From: Promethearchaeati archaeon
GTDB lineage: Archaea > Asgardarchaeota > Heimdallarchaeia > Heimdallarchaeales > Heimdallarchaeaceae
Assembly (NCBI GenBank): GCA_013166775.1
Contig: JABLTJ010000029.1
Span: forward strand, 1-46,139
DNA length: 46,139 nucleotides
Direction of reading: 5' to 3'
Each line of letters opens with the position of its first letter. Position 1 is the first letter of the stretch. The notes under the pieces are model-generated. The model had not been told where the DNA came from, did not search any database, and saw only the letters and a list, made by a program, of their open reading frames with translations. The position numbers and the translations under genes are program-made. Of this stretch, positions 8,046 to 16,192 are shown one piece after another.

Positions 8046-8113
8046 TTCATTTTTTTCTCTTCTTTTTCTTTCATTTAGGAAAGTTTTAAGATAAACTAGA
8101 ATTTTATTTTCTC

Positions 8114-9166
8114 ATGAAAGCTGCATTAATTGGTTTAGGAGCTATAGGTACTATAATTGCTGCAGATTTAGCTAAAAATGACTTTCCTCTATATGTAGTC
8201 TGCAAGCATCAAGAGACACTTGATCTAGTAAAGAAACGAGGTTTGAAAGTGACTGGAGTTGATGGAGAGTACATAGTAAAGGAGAACCTTTTCCCAGTCT
8301 TAACTATTGAAGATCTTCCTGAAGAATTAGATTTGATTTTTATGGTAACCAAATTAACAGAATTAGAGGATGCTTTCAAAAGAATTAAAGTGAAATTATC
8401 TAATGATTTTTCTCTGGTTACAATGACAAATGGTGTAATAGAAGAACGACTTAGTGGACTAATCACTAAGAGTCAGCTTATGGGCTGTGTAGTTAGCTTT
8501 GGTGCAACTAAATCTGGTCATGCAGAATCTATTAAAACTTCTTCAGGAGAAATGGTCATTGGTAGAATGGATGGAAAAAAACAAGAATTCGATGATAAAC
8601 TTATAGAACTTCTATCTAACACGGTTCCAACTACTTGGTCTGAAAAAATTATAAACGAAAAATTCACTAAATTACTTATAAACCTGGCAGTAACCTCTTT
8701 TGGGGTAATAAGTGGGATGAAATTAGGCGAAATGCTGGCAAGAAAGAAGACAAGAATTGCTTTCTTGACTGTTATAACTGAAGGAGTTACTGTAGCTAAA
8801 AGAAAAGGTATTCAACTACAGAAGATGAATAACTTGAATATGGAATTCTTAGTATTAACAAGAAAAGAACTGAATGGACTTTCTATCAAACACATCCTGA
8901 AACAAACAATAGTAAAAATCGTTGGAAGAAAATATAAGGATTTGAGATCATCCAGCCTTCAATCAATTGAATCTGGAAGAAAAACAGAATTGGATTTTAT
9001 AAATGGATATCTGATCGCTGAAGGAGAAAAATATGGCGTAGAGACACGCCTTAACTCATATGTTCTTGAAGAAATTCATAAAATAGAAGAAGGGAAGAAA
9101 AAACCATCTTTAAAAGGATTAGAAGAATTAGAGCAAAAAACAATGGAAATTTGGGATTTAAGATAA
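8114..9166 (+). CDS. Ketopantoate reductase (PanE/ApbA) family protein
   Basis: An NADP-dependent reductase fold. GLGAIGTIIA (7-16) is the Rossmann dinucleotide loop, MVTKLTELEDA matches the family's 'vKa.q...a' segment with its Lys, MTNGVIEERL matches 'lqNG....e.l', and KFTKLLINLAVTS carries the catalytic-lysine region 'KLl.N'. The C-terminal all-helical domain ends with GRKTELDFINGY, the family's 'g..tEid.inG'. PanE reduces 2-dehydropantoate to pantoate for CoA synthesis, but the family includes paralogues with other 2-oxoacid substrates. The 350-residue length is slightly above the usual 300. TTTTAAG (8085-8091) lies about 25 nt before the ATG. No other CoA genes are adjacent, so the substrate is uncertain. 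Confidence 0.8.
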   Translation: MKAALIGLGAIGTIIAADLAKNDFPLYVVCKHQETLDLVKKRGLKVTGVDGEYIVKENLFPVLTIEDLPEELDLIFMVTKLTELEDAFKRIKVKLSNDFSLVTMTNGVIEERLSGLITKSQLMGCVVSFGATKSGHAESIKTSSGEMVIGRMDGKKQEFDDKLIELLSNTVPTTWSEKIINEKFTKLLINLAVTSFGVISGMKLGEMLARKKTRIAFLTVITEGVTVAKRKGIQLQKMNNLNMEFLVLTRKELNGLSIKHILKQTIVKIVGRKYKDLRSSSLQSIESGRKTELDFINGYLIAEGEKYGVETRLNSYVLEEIHKIEEGKKKPSLKGLEELEQKTMEIWDLR

Positions 9167-9173
9167 TCTTCTC

Positions 9174-10637
9174 TCAGATACACCTATCAACAGCTGATGA
9201 TCCTTTATCATCATATTCAGCTTTAGAAACCCAAAAGTTACGTTCTTCAAAAACCTTCGACCTTGATAGCATCGATCCTCCAATCCAACTAGAAATAAGT
9301 TTGTCATGTTTTGCAGTGATATTAAAAATCATATGATTTGAGACTTTTGCTTTGAAGGATTTTCTGAACCTTTCCATAAAACCTTCATACATCGTACCAC
9401 CCCCCACGAGTAAGATATTTGCATAAAGACTTTTAGCTAATCCTTTATCGCATTTCTGAATTGATTCAATAACGGCATCAGCTAAATCTCCAGGATTACT
9501 CAAAATACTTAGTGGTTCTTCTTCAAATAGAATTTCTGTTGATTTGTATCTGATATCATCCATTTTAACGTGTTTATCTTGAAGAATATTTATGAATCTT
9601 ACATATTTGTCCGATTGCATCAATTTCCTATCTTCTTCTTTGATATTTTGAGAAACATAACAGAGTTCTTCAGACATTAATCGAATGTTTTTGAGCATCT
9701 GATTTTTTTCATGGGGGGAATCTGGAATTACTATGCCTTCTTCTTGTATGTATCTCTCTAGTTGTTTGACAACGTTTAGTCCCCCCTTCTCACGCACACT
9801 CACCCCATGAGAAATAATATAGCATTCATAGATTGGAATTATTCTTGTTGAATTTGCACCTATCCCCACAACAACTCCTGTATCTTGTTCATTAGCATAA
9901 AGTGAGAGAAATTCCCCTAAAGAGAAATATATCTTGGAAATGTTGAAACCATTAAAGAATACTTCTGCCATAACTCGTCTAATTGAGATTGCTGTTTCAA
10001 AACTATTAATATACTTGCATATCTTCTCTTTTCTTAGAAAATCTTTTGCTTTCTCTGGTAAAGAGCTATTATTAATTACATCAAGTCTACCCTTTAAGAA
10101 ATCTGAAAATCTATCTTTGAAATGTTTTTCAACAACCCAAACAGCTGTTTCTAATGGTTTAATTTTAAGTTTCTCAAAAACATGTGAAAGGAATATCTCA
10201 AAAGTAGATTTATCAATTTCTTCACTTTCATCAACTAAACGAAAGATATGGCTGGTTTTCTTTACTTTTTTTTCTATTTCAGTTTTATCTGCATTTTGAA
10301 TAAAAGATTCTCCAGAATCTGTAAAATAAACTGCTGAATCAAAAATATGTCTAGGTTTTTTTTCTCCAGCAAAACCAACTTTAGTTAAAGAAAAGCCAGG
10401 ATCTAAGACAACAATCTTTGGATTTGTAACTTTCTCAACTAATTTAGTAGTGTTAGTTAGTATCTCTTGAATACCTCCAATTCTCATTCGATCATATTCT
10501 TTCAGCATTTTAGAACATTCATCGCAATAATACCCAACTGCTAGCCATTTTCTTTTTTTAGTACCTTTTCTAATGTAAAGTCGAAGCATTACTTTTCCGC
10601 AATGTTTGGGTTTTGATTTCGAATTAATTTGTGTCAT
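9174..10637 (-). CDS. Actin/Arp-fold protein with an N-terminal zinc-ribbon-like segment; catalytic residues lost
   Basis: With the ATG at 10637 the protein has 487 residues; an in-frame TTG at 10667 adds ten. Residues 12-41 hold HCGK and CDEC (H12, C13, C38, C41), a zinc-ribbon-like module. The actin fold follows: LDPGFSLTKVGFAG (79-91) equals actin phosphate-loop 1 (Asp11 and Lys18 kept as D79 and K86); FLSLYANEQDTGVVVGIG and RIIPIYECY (243-273) equal loop 2; NILLVGGGTMYEGF is the adenosine motif; SWIGGSMLS and WVSKAEYDDKGSSAVDR equal actin's C-terminus. The likeness to eukaryotic actin there is much closer than to bacterial MreB/ParM. The residues for hydrolysis are changed: Gln137 to Gly241, Asp154 to Gly258, Asp157 to Ala261, His161 to Arg265. 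It is probably a non-hydrolysing actin-related protein, perhaps a regulator, capper or nucleic-acid-linked Arp. It is divergent from the DUF1015 gene. Confidence 0.88.
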   Translation of the reverse strand: MTQINSKSKPKHCGKVMLRLYIRKGTKKRKWLAVGYYCDECSKMLKEYDRMRIGGIQEILTNTTKLVEKVTNPKIVVLDPGFSLTKVGFAGEKKPRHIFDSAVYFTDSGESFIQNADKTEIEKKVKKTSHIFRLVDESEEIDKSTFEIFLSHVFEKLKIKPLETAVWVVEKHFKDRFSDFLKGRLDVINNSSLPEKAKDFLRKEKICKYINSFETAISIRRVMAEVFFNGFNISKIYFSLGEFLSLYANEQDTGVVVGIGANSTRIIPIYECYIISHGVSVREKGGLNVVKQLERYIQEEGIVIPDSPHEKNQMLKNIRLMSEELCYVSQNIKEEDRKLMQSDKYVRFINILQDKHVKMDDIRYKSTEILFEEEPLSILSNPGDLADAVIESIQKCDKGLAKSLYANILLVGGGTMYEGFMERFRKSFKAKVSNHMIFNITAKHDKLISSWIGGSMLSRSKVFEERNFWVSKAEYDDKGSSAVDRCI

Positions 10638-10683
10638 CTTCCTTCTTGTAGATGTGTAAATATCCAAGTAAATAAATATTGTT

Positions 10684-10713
10684 GAAGATATATCTTATAT
10701 GTGATATATCTTC
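10684..10713. promoter_or_regulatory. 11-bp perfect inverted repeat in the actin/DUF1015 divergent intergenic region
   Basis: GAAGATATATC (10684-10694) and GATATATCTTC (10703-10713) are exact reverse complements separated by 8 nt; a partial third GTATATC follows near 10731. The repeat lies about 50 nt before the actin-like start (10637) and 130 nt before the DUF1015 start (10843). It may be an operator, or overlapping TATA/BRE elements for both directions. Confidence 0.5.
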
Positions 10714-10842
10714 TGTTAATGGTATATCATGGGTTTTAGTTTATAGATTTCAAACTTTGAAACAGAAATCAAGAAAATCGCTGATTTTCATATTCTTATA
10801 CAAAAATTAAAATAGAGTTTCTCATGAAGTTGTTTGATAGGT

Positions 10843-12117
10843 ATGGTAAATATAAAACCATTTAGAGCAATTAGATTTACTGAAAAAGCTGGAAATATCG
10901 AAAACTTGATAGCTCAACCTTATGATAAAATTGATGCAGAAATGCAAAATGAGTATTATGCAAAATCAGCTTACAATTATTGTCGTTTGACTTTACCAAT
11001 TGAAGAGAATAGATATGAAATTTCTAGAGAAAGATTAGTAAAATGGCTAGAGGAACAGATATTAGTCAAAGATGAAGACCCATCAATTTACATCTATTAT
11101 CAAGAATTTGAACTGTTCGGAGAAAAATATGTAAGGAAGGGATTTATTGGAGCTTTACGATTACACCCATTTGATGAAAATATAGTTCTACCTCATGAGA
11201 AGACACACAAAGGTCCAAAGATAGATAGGTTGAACATGCTAAAAACAACAAAACACACTCTGGAAACAGGTTTTATTCTTTATTCAGATCCAGAAAAAAG
11301 AACTCTAGGATTGTTTGATGAAATAGCAGGTGAAATCCCTTTGATAGAAGCGAAAGATGGATTAGGTGTTCTTAATAAAATATGGAAATTGACAGATCCA
11401 GTTAAGATAAGCATAATTCAGGATGTGTTCAAGGATCAACAATTAGTTATTGCAGATGGACACCATCGTTACGAAACAGCTGTGACATATAGAAACATGC
11501 GTAGAGAAAGAGCTGGATTATGGAATGATGATGATGCCTATAATTTCAGAATGACTTATCTCGTTCCTGTTCAAGATGAAGGATTAATTATCTTAGCTAC
11601 TCATCGTTGTTTAACAAAAGTGAAAGTTACTGAAACTAATATGAACGAATTCAGACAATTCTTCGATATGGATGAAATAGGTCAGAATGACATTCCTAAA
11701 TTCCTTGAAAACAATAAAGATAAACATGCTTTCGTCTTTTATCAAAATAACAAAGCAGTTGGAATGACTATGAAACTACCTTCTGATATTAATAGATTTA
11801 CACAAGATGTCAGTGATGATTACAAAGAATTAGATGTAGTTATTCTTCGAGATATGATCTTTCATGGAATAATGGGTTTGGGAGAATTACACATTGATGA
11901 TGATATCTTCTATGAACGATGGTGGAAAGAAGCTCTAGAAGATGTCGATTCTGGTAAATATCAAGTCGCATTTATTCTTAATCCAACAAGTGCAGAACAA
12001 GTCTTAAAAGTTGCTAAAAATCACGAAAGAATGCCTCAGAAAGCTACTGATTTCTATCCAAAGATGATTAGTGGCCTCACAATGCTTAGCTTAGAAGATG
12101 GAGAAAAGATTATCTAA
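10843..12117 (+). CDS. DUF1015 family protein
   Basis: A protein of 424 residues belonging to DUF1015. The start MVNIKPFRAIRF (family 'i.PFra.R'), AQPYDKI ('apPYDvi'), LPHEKTHKGPKIDRL ('HE.T..gpk.dRl'), VIADGHHRYETA ('iADGHHRyeta') and AFILNPTSAEQVL near the C-terminus are all family landmarks. The biochemical role is not established; bacterial members often sit beside serA and serC, and a serine pathway lies about 3 kb upstream here. The ATG at 10843 is chosen over a TTG at 10834. It is divergent from the actin-like gene. Confidence 0.9.
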   Translation: MVNIKPFRAIRFTEKAGNIENLIAQPYDKIDAEMQNEYYAKSAYNYCRLTLPIEENRYEISRERLVKWLEEQILVKDEDPSIYIYYQEFELFGEKYVRKGFIGALRLHPFDENIVLPHEKTHKGPKIDRLNMLKTTKHTLETGFILYSDPEKRTLGLFDEIAGEIPLIEAKDGLGVLNKIWKLTDPVKISIIQDVFKDQQLVIADGHHRYETAVTYRNMRRERAGLWNDDDAYNFRMTYLVPVQDEGLIILATHRCLTKVKVTETNMNEFRQFFDMDEIGQNDIPKFLENNKDKHAFVFYQNNKAVGMTMKLPSDINRFTQDVSDDYKELDVVILRDMIFHGIMGLGELHIDDDIFYERWWKEALEDVDSGKYQVAFILNPTSAEQVLKVAKNHERMPQKATDFYPKMISGLTMLSLEDGEKII

Positions 12118-12315
12118 CTCTCTTTTTACTCCTTTTCATATTTCCTCCATACTAACATTTTTTTCATTATTATTATTGTAAATATTTAGATAAAGTAAAA
12201 AATGCTTCTACACAAAAGAGTCATCTAAAGTTAACAAACATGAAATTGATAACTGGAATTTCTGAAGATTGACTCAAAAAGTATAAAACAATGAAATAAA
12301 AACAAGAAAGAAGAA

Positions 12316-14406
12316 TTAGAATTCATATTTCTCTAATTCTAATTCTTCACCAAGAAGATAATGACAGAACCACCTATAATTCTGCATTAAAACAGCATAA
12401 CAATCTCTTGCATTAGATATTTCATGCCCATAATTTGGATAGACGAAAAATTCAGTATGAACTCCTTTCTCCTTTAATGCTCTAAATAGTTCATTTGCAT
12501 TTACAACTGGTGTTCTTTGATCTTTCTCCCCATGCTGAATGAGCATTGGTGTTTTAGCTTTCTTGATTCCAGAAATTGGTGCAGTTTTTTCATAAAGTTC
12601 CATTCGTTTCGAGCTGTATGGTGTTCCAGATAACGGCATAGAGTCTCTCATATCAGAACCAATATAGTAATTTCTCCAACTACTAACTCCAGCTCCAACG
12701 CTAACTGCAGTAAATTTATCACTGTGCATAGCTACGAATGCACTTATGAAACCACCTTGACTCCATCCCATACTACCAATTTTTGATTCATCTATATATC
12801 CTTGCTTAACGAGATAATCAATTCCAGTTTCTATATCCCACAAATCACCAACACCTATATTATCTATAAGCAATTCTTTAAACCATTGTCCCTTACCCAG
12901 AGAGCCTCTATAATTTGGTTGCAAAACCAAAATTCCTTTGTTGCATAATGATTTAAATGGATTTGTATGTCTATGTAACGATGAAGCTAAAGAGAGTTCA
13001 GAAATAGAATGAGGGCCACCATGAGGATGTATTAGAAGAGGATATTTCTTTTGTGGATCAAAATTTGATGGTTTGTGTAAAATACCCTCTATTTCTGTTC
13101 CATCTCTGCTCTTCCATCTTATAGATTCAACAATTCCAAAATCCCAATTTGAATATTTAGCATTAATTTTCGCAACATTTATAATTTTTGGACCATTTTT
13201 TGTATTCTTTCTCAGAAATATATCTTCAAGAAATTTTGCAGACTGTCCACTAAAGGATATATTACCATCTACATTAACATCAAATGATCGTTCAATAGAT
13301 AGCCCCTCTAAATCTAATACTTCATAAATTCCTTCTTCATTAAATTTAGCAAGTTCACAACTACTTTCATTATAATAAGATACATATATTCCTGTGTTTG
13401 TCCATTGAGTTCTCAAGGGTTCTTGGTCAAACTTATTAGTTAAACAGAACAAAGAATTCTTAAGATTCTTATCTTCAAGGGAATTTTCATTATTCGCTAG
13501 ATCTAGAATCCATAAATCAGATTGTGTAAGTTCACGGGAGTCTCTTTCCTTAAATGCAATTAAAAGCTTTTTACCATCTGGAGATACACACTTTATATTA
13601 GCTGCAAGTGGTAATTCAATCTTTGTCACTTCACCAATGAAGGAATAGGTTTCAAGTTTTTCATTTTCTTGCTTTAGATTGTTTAATTTTTGTAAAACCT
13701 GATCAGCATTTAGTTTGATTCTATAAAATACTTTTTCTTGAGAAAAATGTATTTCTTTCTTTTTTCTACATGTTAGAAATATAGAATCGAATTTAGGTGA
13801 AACACAGAAAGATTCTATCAAAAAATTCTCATTGAATAATTTTGTTATTTCTAATACAGCATTTGGGAATTTCTTTGTTTCTTCTGGGAAATAGAGATGT
13901 TTATTTTCTTCTATTGATTTAGAAATTTCTATATCTACATAATATAATGCTGAATTCCCAATTTCCTCCTCTACGTGTTTATAAGTTCCAAATTTCTTAT
14001 CCTTATCTTCCTTAGTAGATAGAAAAATAAAGCCATTTCCAAAAACTTCAAACCTTTGCACTGAATTCGAATGGTCTGTTATTCGTGATCCTTCTCCAAA
14101 TTTGTCCTCATAAATGAAAATTTGCCTTTTTTTTGATAATGAATCTTCTCTAATCAAAGCTATAGTATTATCATCTAACCATCTTAGATTTGATGGTGAT
14201 CCACTTTGTACTAGTTTGAATGATTGATCTTTTTCTATATCATAAACGAAACAGTTGCTCTTAATGCTGTTTTCTAAAAGATTGAATTGAGCTGTTGTAT
14301 AAAAGATGTAGCTACTTTTTGGATTTATGCAAGAGTATCCAGTATAAGGAAGAGTTAGAATATTCTTTACTTTAGGTAAGTATTTTTCTTTTTTTACAGT
14401 TTCCAT
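12316..14406 (-). CDS. S9 family serine peptidase (acylaminoacyl-/dipeptidyl-peptidase type)
   Basis: A prolyl-oligopeptidase-family enzyme with an N-terminal beta-propeller (repeated 'SPDGKKLLI'-like blades, roughly residues 20-410) and a C-terminal alpha/beta hydrolase. Numbered from the ATG at 14415, the nucleophile is Ser552 in GWSQGGF, with Asp632 in HGEKDQRTP and His664 in YGHEIS; HPHGGPHS forms the oxyanion-hole region. It has no signal peptide, so it probably trims oligopeptides in the cytosol. ATGs at 14415 and 14406 are both possible; a TATAAAA box at about 14440-14434 fits the second slightly better. A 13-bp palindrome (14452-14464) lies just upstream of the TATA box. A second S9 gene is at 42854-44881. 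Confidence 0.9.
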   Translation of the reverse strand: METVKKEKYLPKVKNILTLPYTGYSCINPKSSYIFYTTAQFNLLENSIKSNCFVYDIEKDQSFKLVQSGSPSNLRWLDDNTIALIREDSLSKKRQIFIYEDKFGEGSRITDHSNSVQRFEVFGNGFIFLSTKEDKDKKFGTYKHVEEEIGNSALYYVDIEISKSIEENKHLYFPEETKKFPNAVLEITKLFNENFLIESFCVSPKFDSIFLTCRKKKEIHFSQEKVFYRIKLNADQVLQKLNNLKQENEKLETYSFIGEVTKIELPLAANIKCVSPDGKKLLIAFKERDSRELTQSDLWILDLANNENSLEDKNLKNSLFCLTNKFDQEPLRTQWTNTGIYVSYYNESSCELAKFNEEGIYEVLDLEGLSIERSFDVNVDGNISFSGQSAKFLEDIFLRKNTKNGPKIINVAKINAKYSNWDFGIVESIRWKSRDGTEIEGILHKPSNFDPQKKYPLLIHPHGGPHSISELSLASSLHRHTNPFKSLCNKGILVLQPNYRGSLGKGQWFKELLIDNIGVGDLWDIETGIDYLVKQGYIDESKIGSMGWSQGGFISAFVAMHSDKFTAVSVGAGVSSWRNYYIGSDMRDSMPLSGTPYSSKRMELYEKTAPISGIKKAKTPMLIQHGEKDQRTPVVNANELFRALKEKGVHTEFFVYPNYGHEISNARDCYAVLMQNYRWFCHYLLGEELELEKYEF

Positions 14407-14451
14407 TTTTTTCATCAGAACGATAAAAACTGGTTTTATAATAAAGAATGG

Positions 14452-14464
14452 TCACAAGTTGTGA
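14452..14464. promoter_or_regulatory. 13-bp palindrome upstream of the S9 peptidase TATA box
   Basis: TCACAA, G, TTGTGA is a perfect inverted repeat around one central base. It sits 12 nt upstream of the TATAAAA box for the minus-strand peptidase gene, the position of an archaeal activator site. No regulator gene is adjacent, so the binding protein is unknown. Confidence 0.45.
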
Positions 14465-14934
14465 TATTTATTTTTTGTATAAACTGGTTAAAATAGGGAT
14501 TTATTTAATTAAAATAACAATTGTGGAAGTACTTGCTCTAGTAAAATCTGCTCTTATTTATTGTTTATCTCAAATGCTTATAATCCCATTATTCCATCTG
14601 GATGACATTTTCTAGAAAGATAATTGGGAAGAAACACAACAAAAATTTATTTTATACTGATTAAAGTTATGGGATTTTATCTTTCCTTTGATTTTATGTT
14701 AATTCCCTGAGTTTAAGGTTAATCTTCCCGTTAAAGTGCAATAATTTGGTTGATGTAAAAATAAAAATGGTTTAACTCTGTTAAGAATTCCAACAAAAAG
14801 CTTCTCTCGAAAAAGCTGGAGATTCACTTACTCAACATGAAAAATAATTTTCAGAGATAGAATGTTGATTAGCTGATTTTTCCATGTTTTTTGTAATAAA
14901 GTCTCTTTAATTTTTCTTTTCTTTTAGAATATTA
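14465..14934. other. 519-nt intergenic gap (14416-14934) with no gene seen
   Basis: Apart from the S9 promoter at its left edge, I see no convincing reading frame, tRNA or long repeat here. It is AT-rich with several T/A tracts; a T-rich stretch at 14905-14930 on the plus strand is not oriented to end the upstream minus-strand transcript. A short structured RNA cannot be excluded by eye. Confidence 0.4.
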
Positions 14935-15186
14935 TTATCTTCCAATTTCTTGTTCAATAAAACCTACAATTTCTCCTACAGTATTAAATTCATATAAAAT
15001 ATTTTCAGGCATTATGATATCGAATTCTCGTTCTATAAGAAAAGAGAGGTTAACTAGATCATCTTCGTTCATTCCTAAATCTTCCTGAAAATAAGTATTG
15101 ATTGTGATTTTGCTTTTTCTTACATTTGTTAGTTTCGCAAGGATTTTCTGAAATTTGTAAAAGATAGTCTGATACATTTTCTTCAC
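14935..15186 (-). CDS. Acyl-carrier-protein-like protein lacking the phosphopantetheine serine
   Basis: The 83 residues align with acyl carrier protein over helices I-IV: ITINTYFQEDLGMNEDDL, then LSFLIEREFDIIMPENIL, then NTVGEIVGFIEQEI, as in ACP's 'ELVMALEEEFDIEIPDE...TVGDAV.YI'. The attachment motif DLGADSL reads DLGMNED, so the modified Ser is Glu41. It cannot carry 4'-phosphopantetheine at the usual place. A GTG at 15186 overlaps the stop of the upstream luciferase-family gene by one base; an internal ATG at 15177 is an alternative start. The coupling suggests that the protein works with that oxidoreductase. Free ACPs are uncommon in archaea because their lipids are not made from fatty acids. 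It could be a structural or regulatory ACP relic. Confidence 0.75.
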   Translation of the reverse strand: MKKMYQTIFYKFQKILAKLTNVRKSKITINTYFQEDLGMNEDDLVNLSFLIEREFDIIMPENILYEFNTVGEIVGFIEQEIGR

Positions 15187-16118
15187 TACATAATTTTTTC
15201 GTGGAATAGTTTTAGTGGATCTTCTGTAGTTTCTAATTTTCTAACTGTAAAAACCAATCTTTCAATTCCAATTTCATTGATTTGAGTTATTTTTTCTTTA
15301 ATGTCTTCCGGGAACCCTATGATTCGGTTTTTAAGAACTTCCTCTTTTGTAGGTTTTTCCCCTTCTTTATTGCGTCCTATGATTTTACTAATTTCAGTCT
15401 CTAATTCTTCTTGATTATCAACTAAAGTTACATCAGTGAATAAAGAAATTTCAAATTTGTTTGGATTTCTGTCAAAACTGGAAAGTAACTCATTGATATT
15501 GTTAACTTTCAATGCTAGATCTTCGTATTTAGTATAAGGCAGATTTATTCCATCAGCTTCTCTGCAAGCTATCTTTGTCATTCTTTTTCCTAAGGTTCCC
15601 AAGACAATTGGTGGGTAGGGTTTCTGAACTGGTTTAGGAAAGTTTCTGTTATTTTCTAGTATCCAAATTTCCCCTGCAAAATCTGTAGAATCTTCAGTAA
15701 ATAATTTCTTAATAATTGTGAGTGATTCTTCTAGTTCATCTACTCTTCTTTTAGGTGTGGGGAAAGAATAACCGTAAGCTTTGTATTCCTCTTCATACCA
15801 TCCAGCTCCAAGCCAGAGTAAAGCTCTTCCTTTGGAAATATTATCCAAAGTGCTGATTGATTTAGCTAGATGTGCTGGATTCCTAAAGGAATTACAGAGG
15901 ACAATGTGTCCAAGTTTTATTTTTTCCGTTTCTGCAGCTAAAGCACTCATTAACATTAATGCTTCAAGGTAAGGTTCTTTCTTTTCTTGTTTCTCATCAA
16001 AACCAATAAGATGATCGTTTACATGAGCAGAATCAAATCCCATTTTTTCTACTCTGATTGTTAAATCTCTAATTGCTGGATAATTTAGTTCCGATCTAAC
16101 ATAATAGCCAAATTTCAT
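15186..16118 (-). CDS. LLM-class (bacterial-luciferase-like) oxidoreductase, probably F420-dependent
   Basis: A TIM-barrel protein of 310 residues. Landmarks are KFGYYV at strand 1, FDSAHVNDHLIG, a conserved EALMLMSALAAETEKIKLGHIV block, RNPAHLAKSISTLDNISKGRALLWLGAGWYEEEYKAYG and the PPIVLGTLGKRM strand before ADGINLP. This pattern is that of F420-dependent LLM enzymes ('fRnPa.lAk...tlD.lS.GR..lglGaGw...E...yG'). The substrate is unknown; methylenetetrahydromethanopterin reductase and alkane- or alcohol-oxidising members share the fold. It is the first gene of a two-gene unit with an ACP-like protein that lacks its prosthetic-group serine. Confidence 0.88.
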   Translation of the reverse strand: MKFGYYVRSELNYPAIRDLTIRVEKMGFDSAHVNDHLIGFDEKQEKKEPYLEALMLMSALAAETEKIKLGHIVLCNSFRNPAHLAKSISTLDNISKGRALLWLGAGWYEEEYKAYGYSFPTPKRRVDELEESLTIIKKLFTEDSTDFAGEIWILENNRNFPKPVQKPYPPIVLGTLGKRMTKIACREADGINLPYTKYEDLALKVNNINELLSSFDRNPNKFEISLFTDVTLVDNQEELETEISKIIGRNKEGEKPTKEEVLKNRIIGFPEDIKEKITQINEIGIERLVFTVRKLETTEDPLKLFHEKIM

Positions 16119-16192
16119 GATTTTAAGAACAATTACGAGTTTATTAATTCTTTGAACTGTATAGAAAAATGAGAAGAAGTGGAAGAAAGGAA

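Noticed and set aside
12118..12315. Gene between DUF1015 and the S9 peptidase
   Set aside because: The convergent 198-nt gap is T/A-rich with no credible start-to-stop frame.
14465..14934. tRNA or other structured RNA in the largest gap
   Set aside because: No T-loop-like GTTCGANTC or cloverleaf arms visible; only AT-rich sequence.
14935..16118. Fatty-acid or polyketide synthesis cluster
   Set aside because: The ACP-like protein lacks the modified serine and no ketosynthase, malonyl transferase or thioesterase is near.
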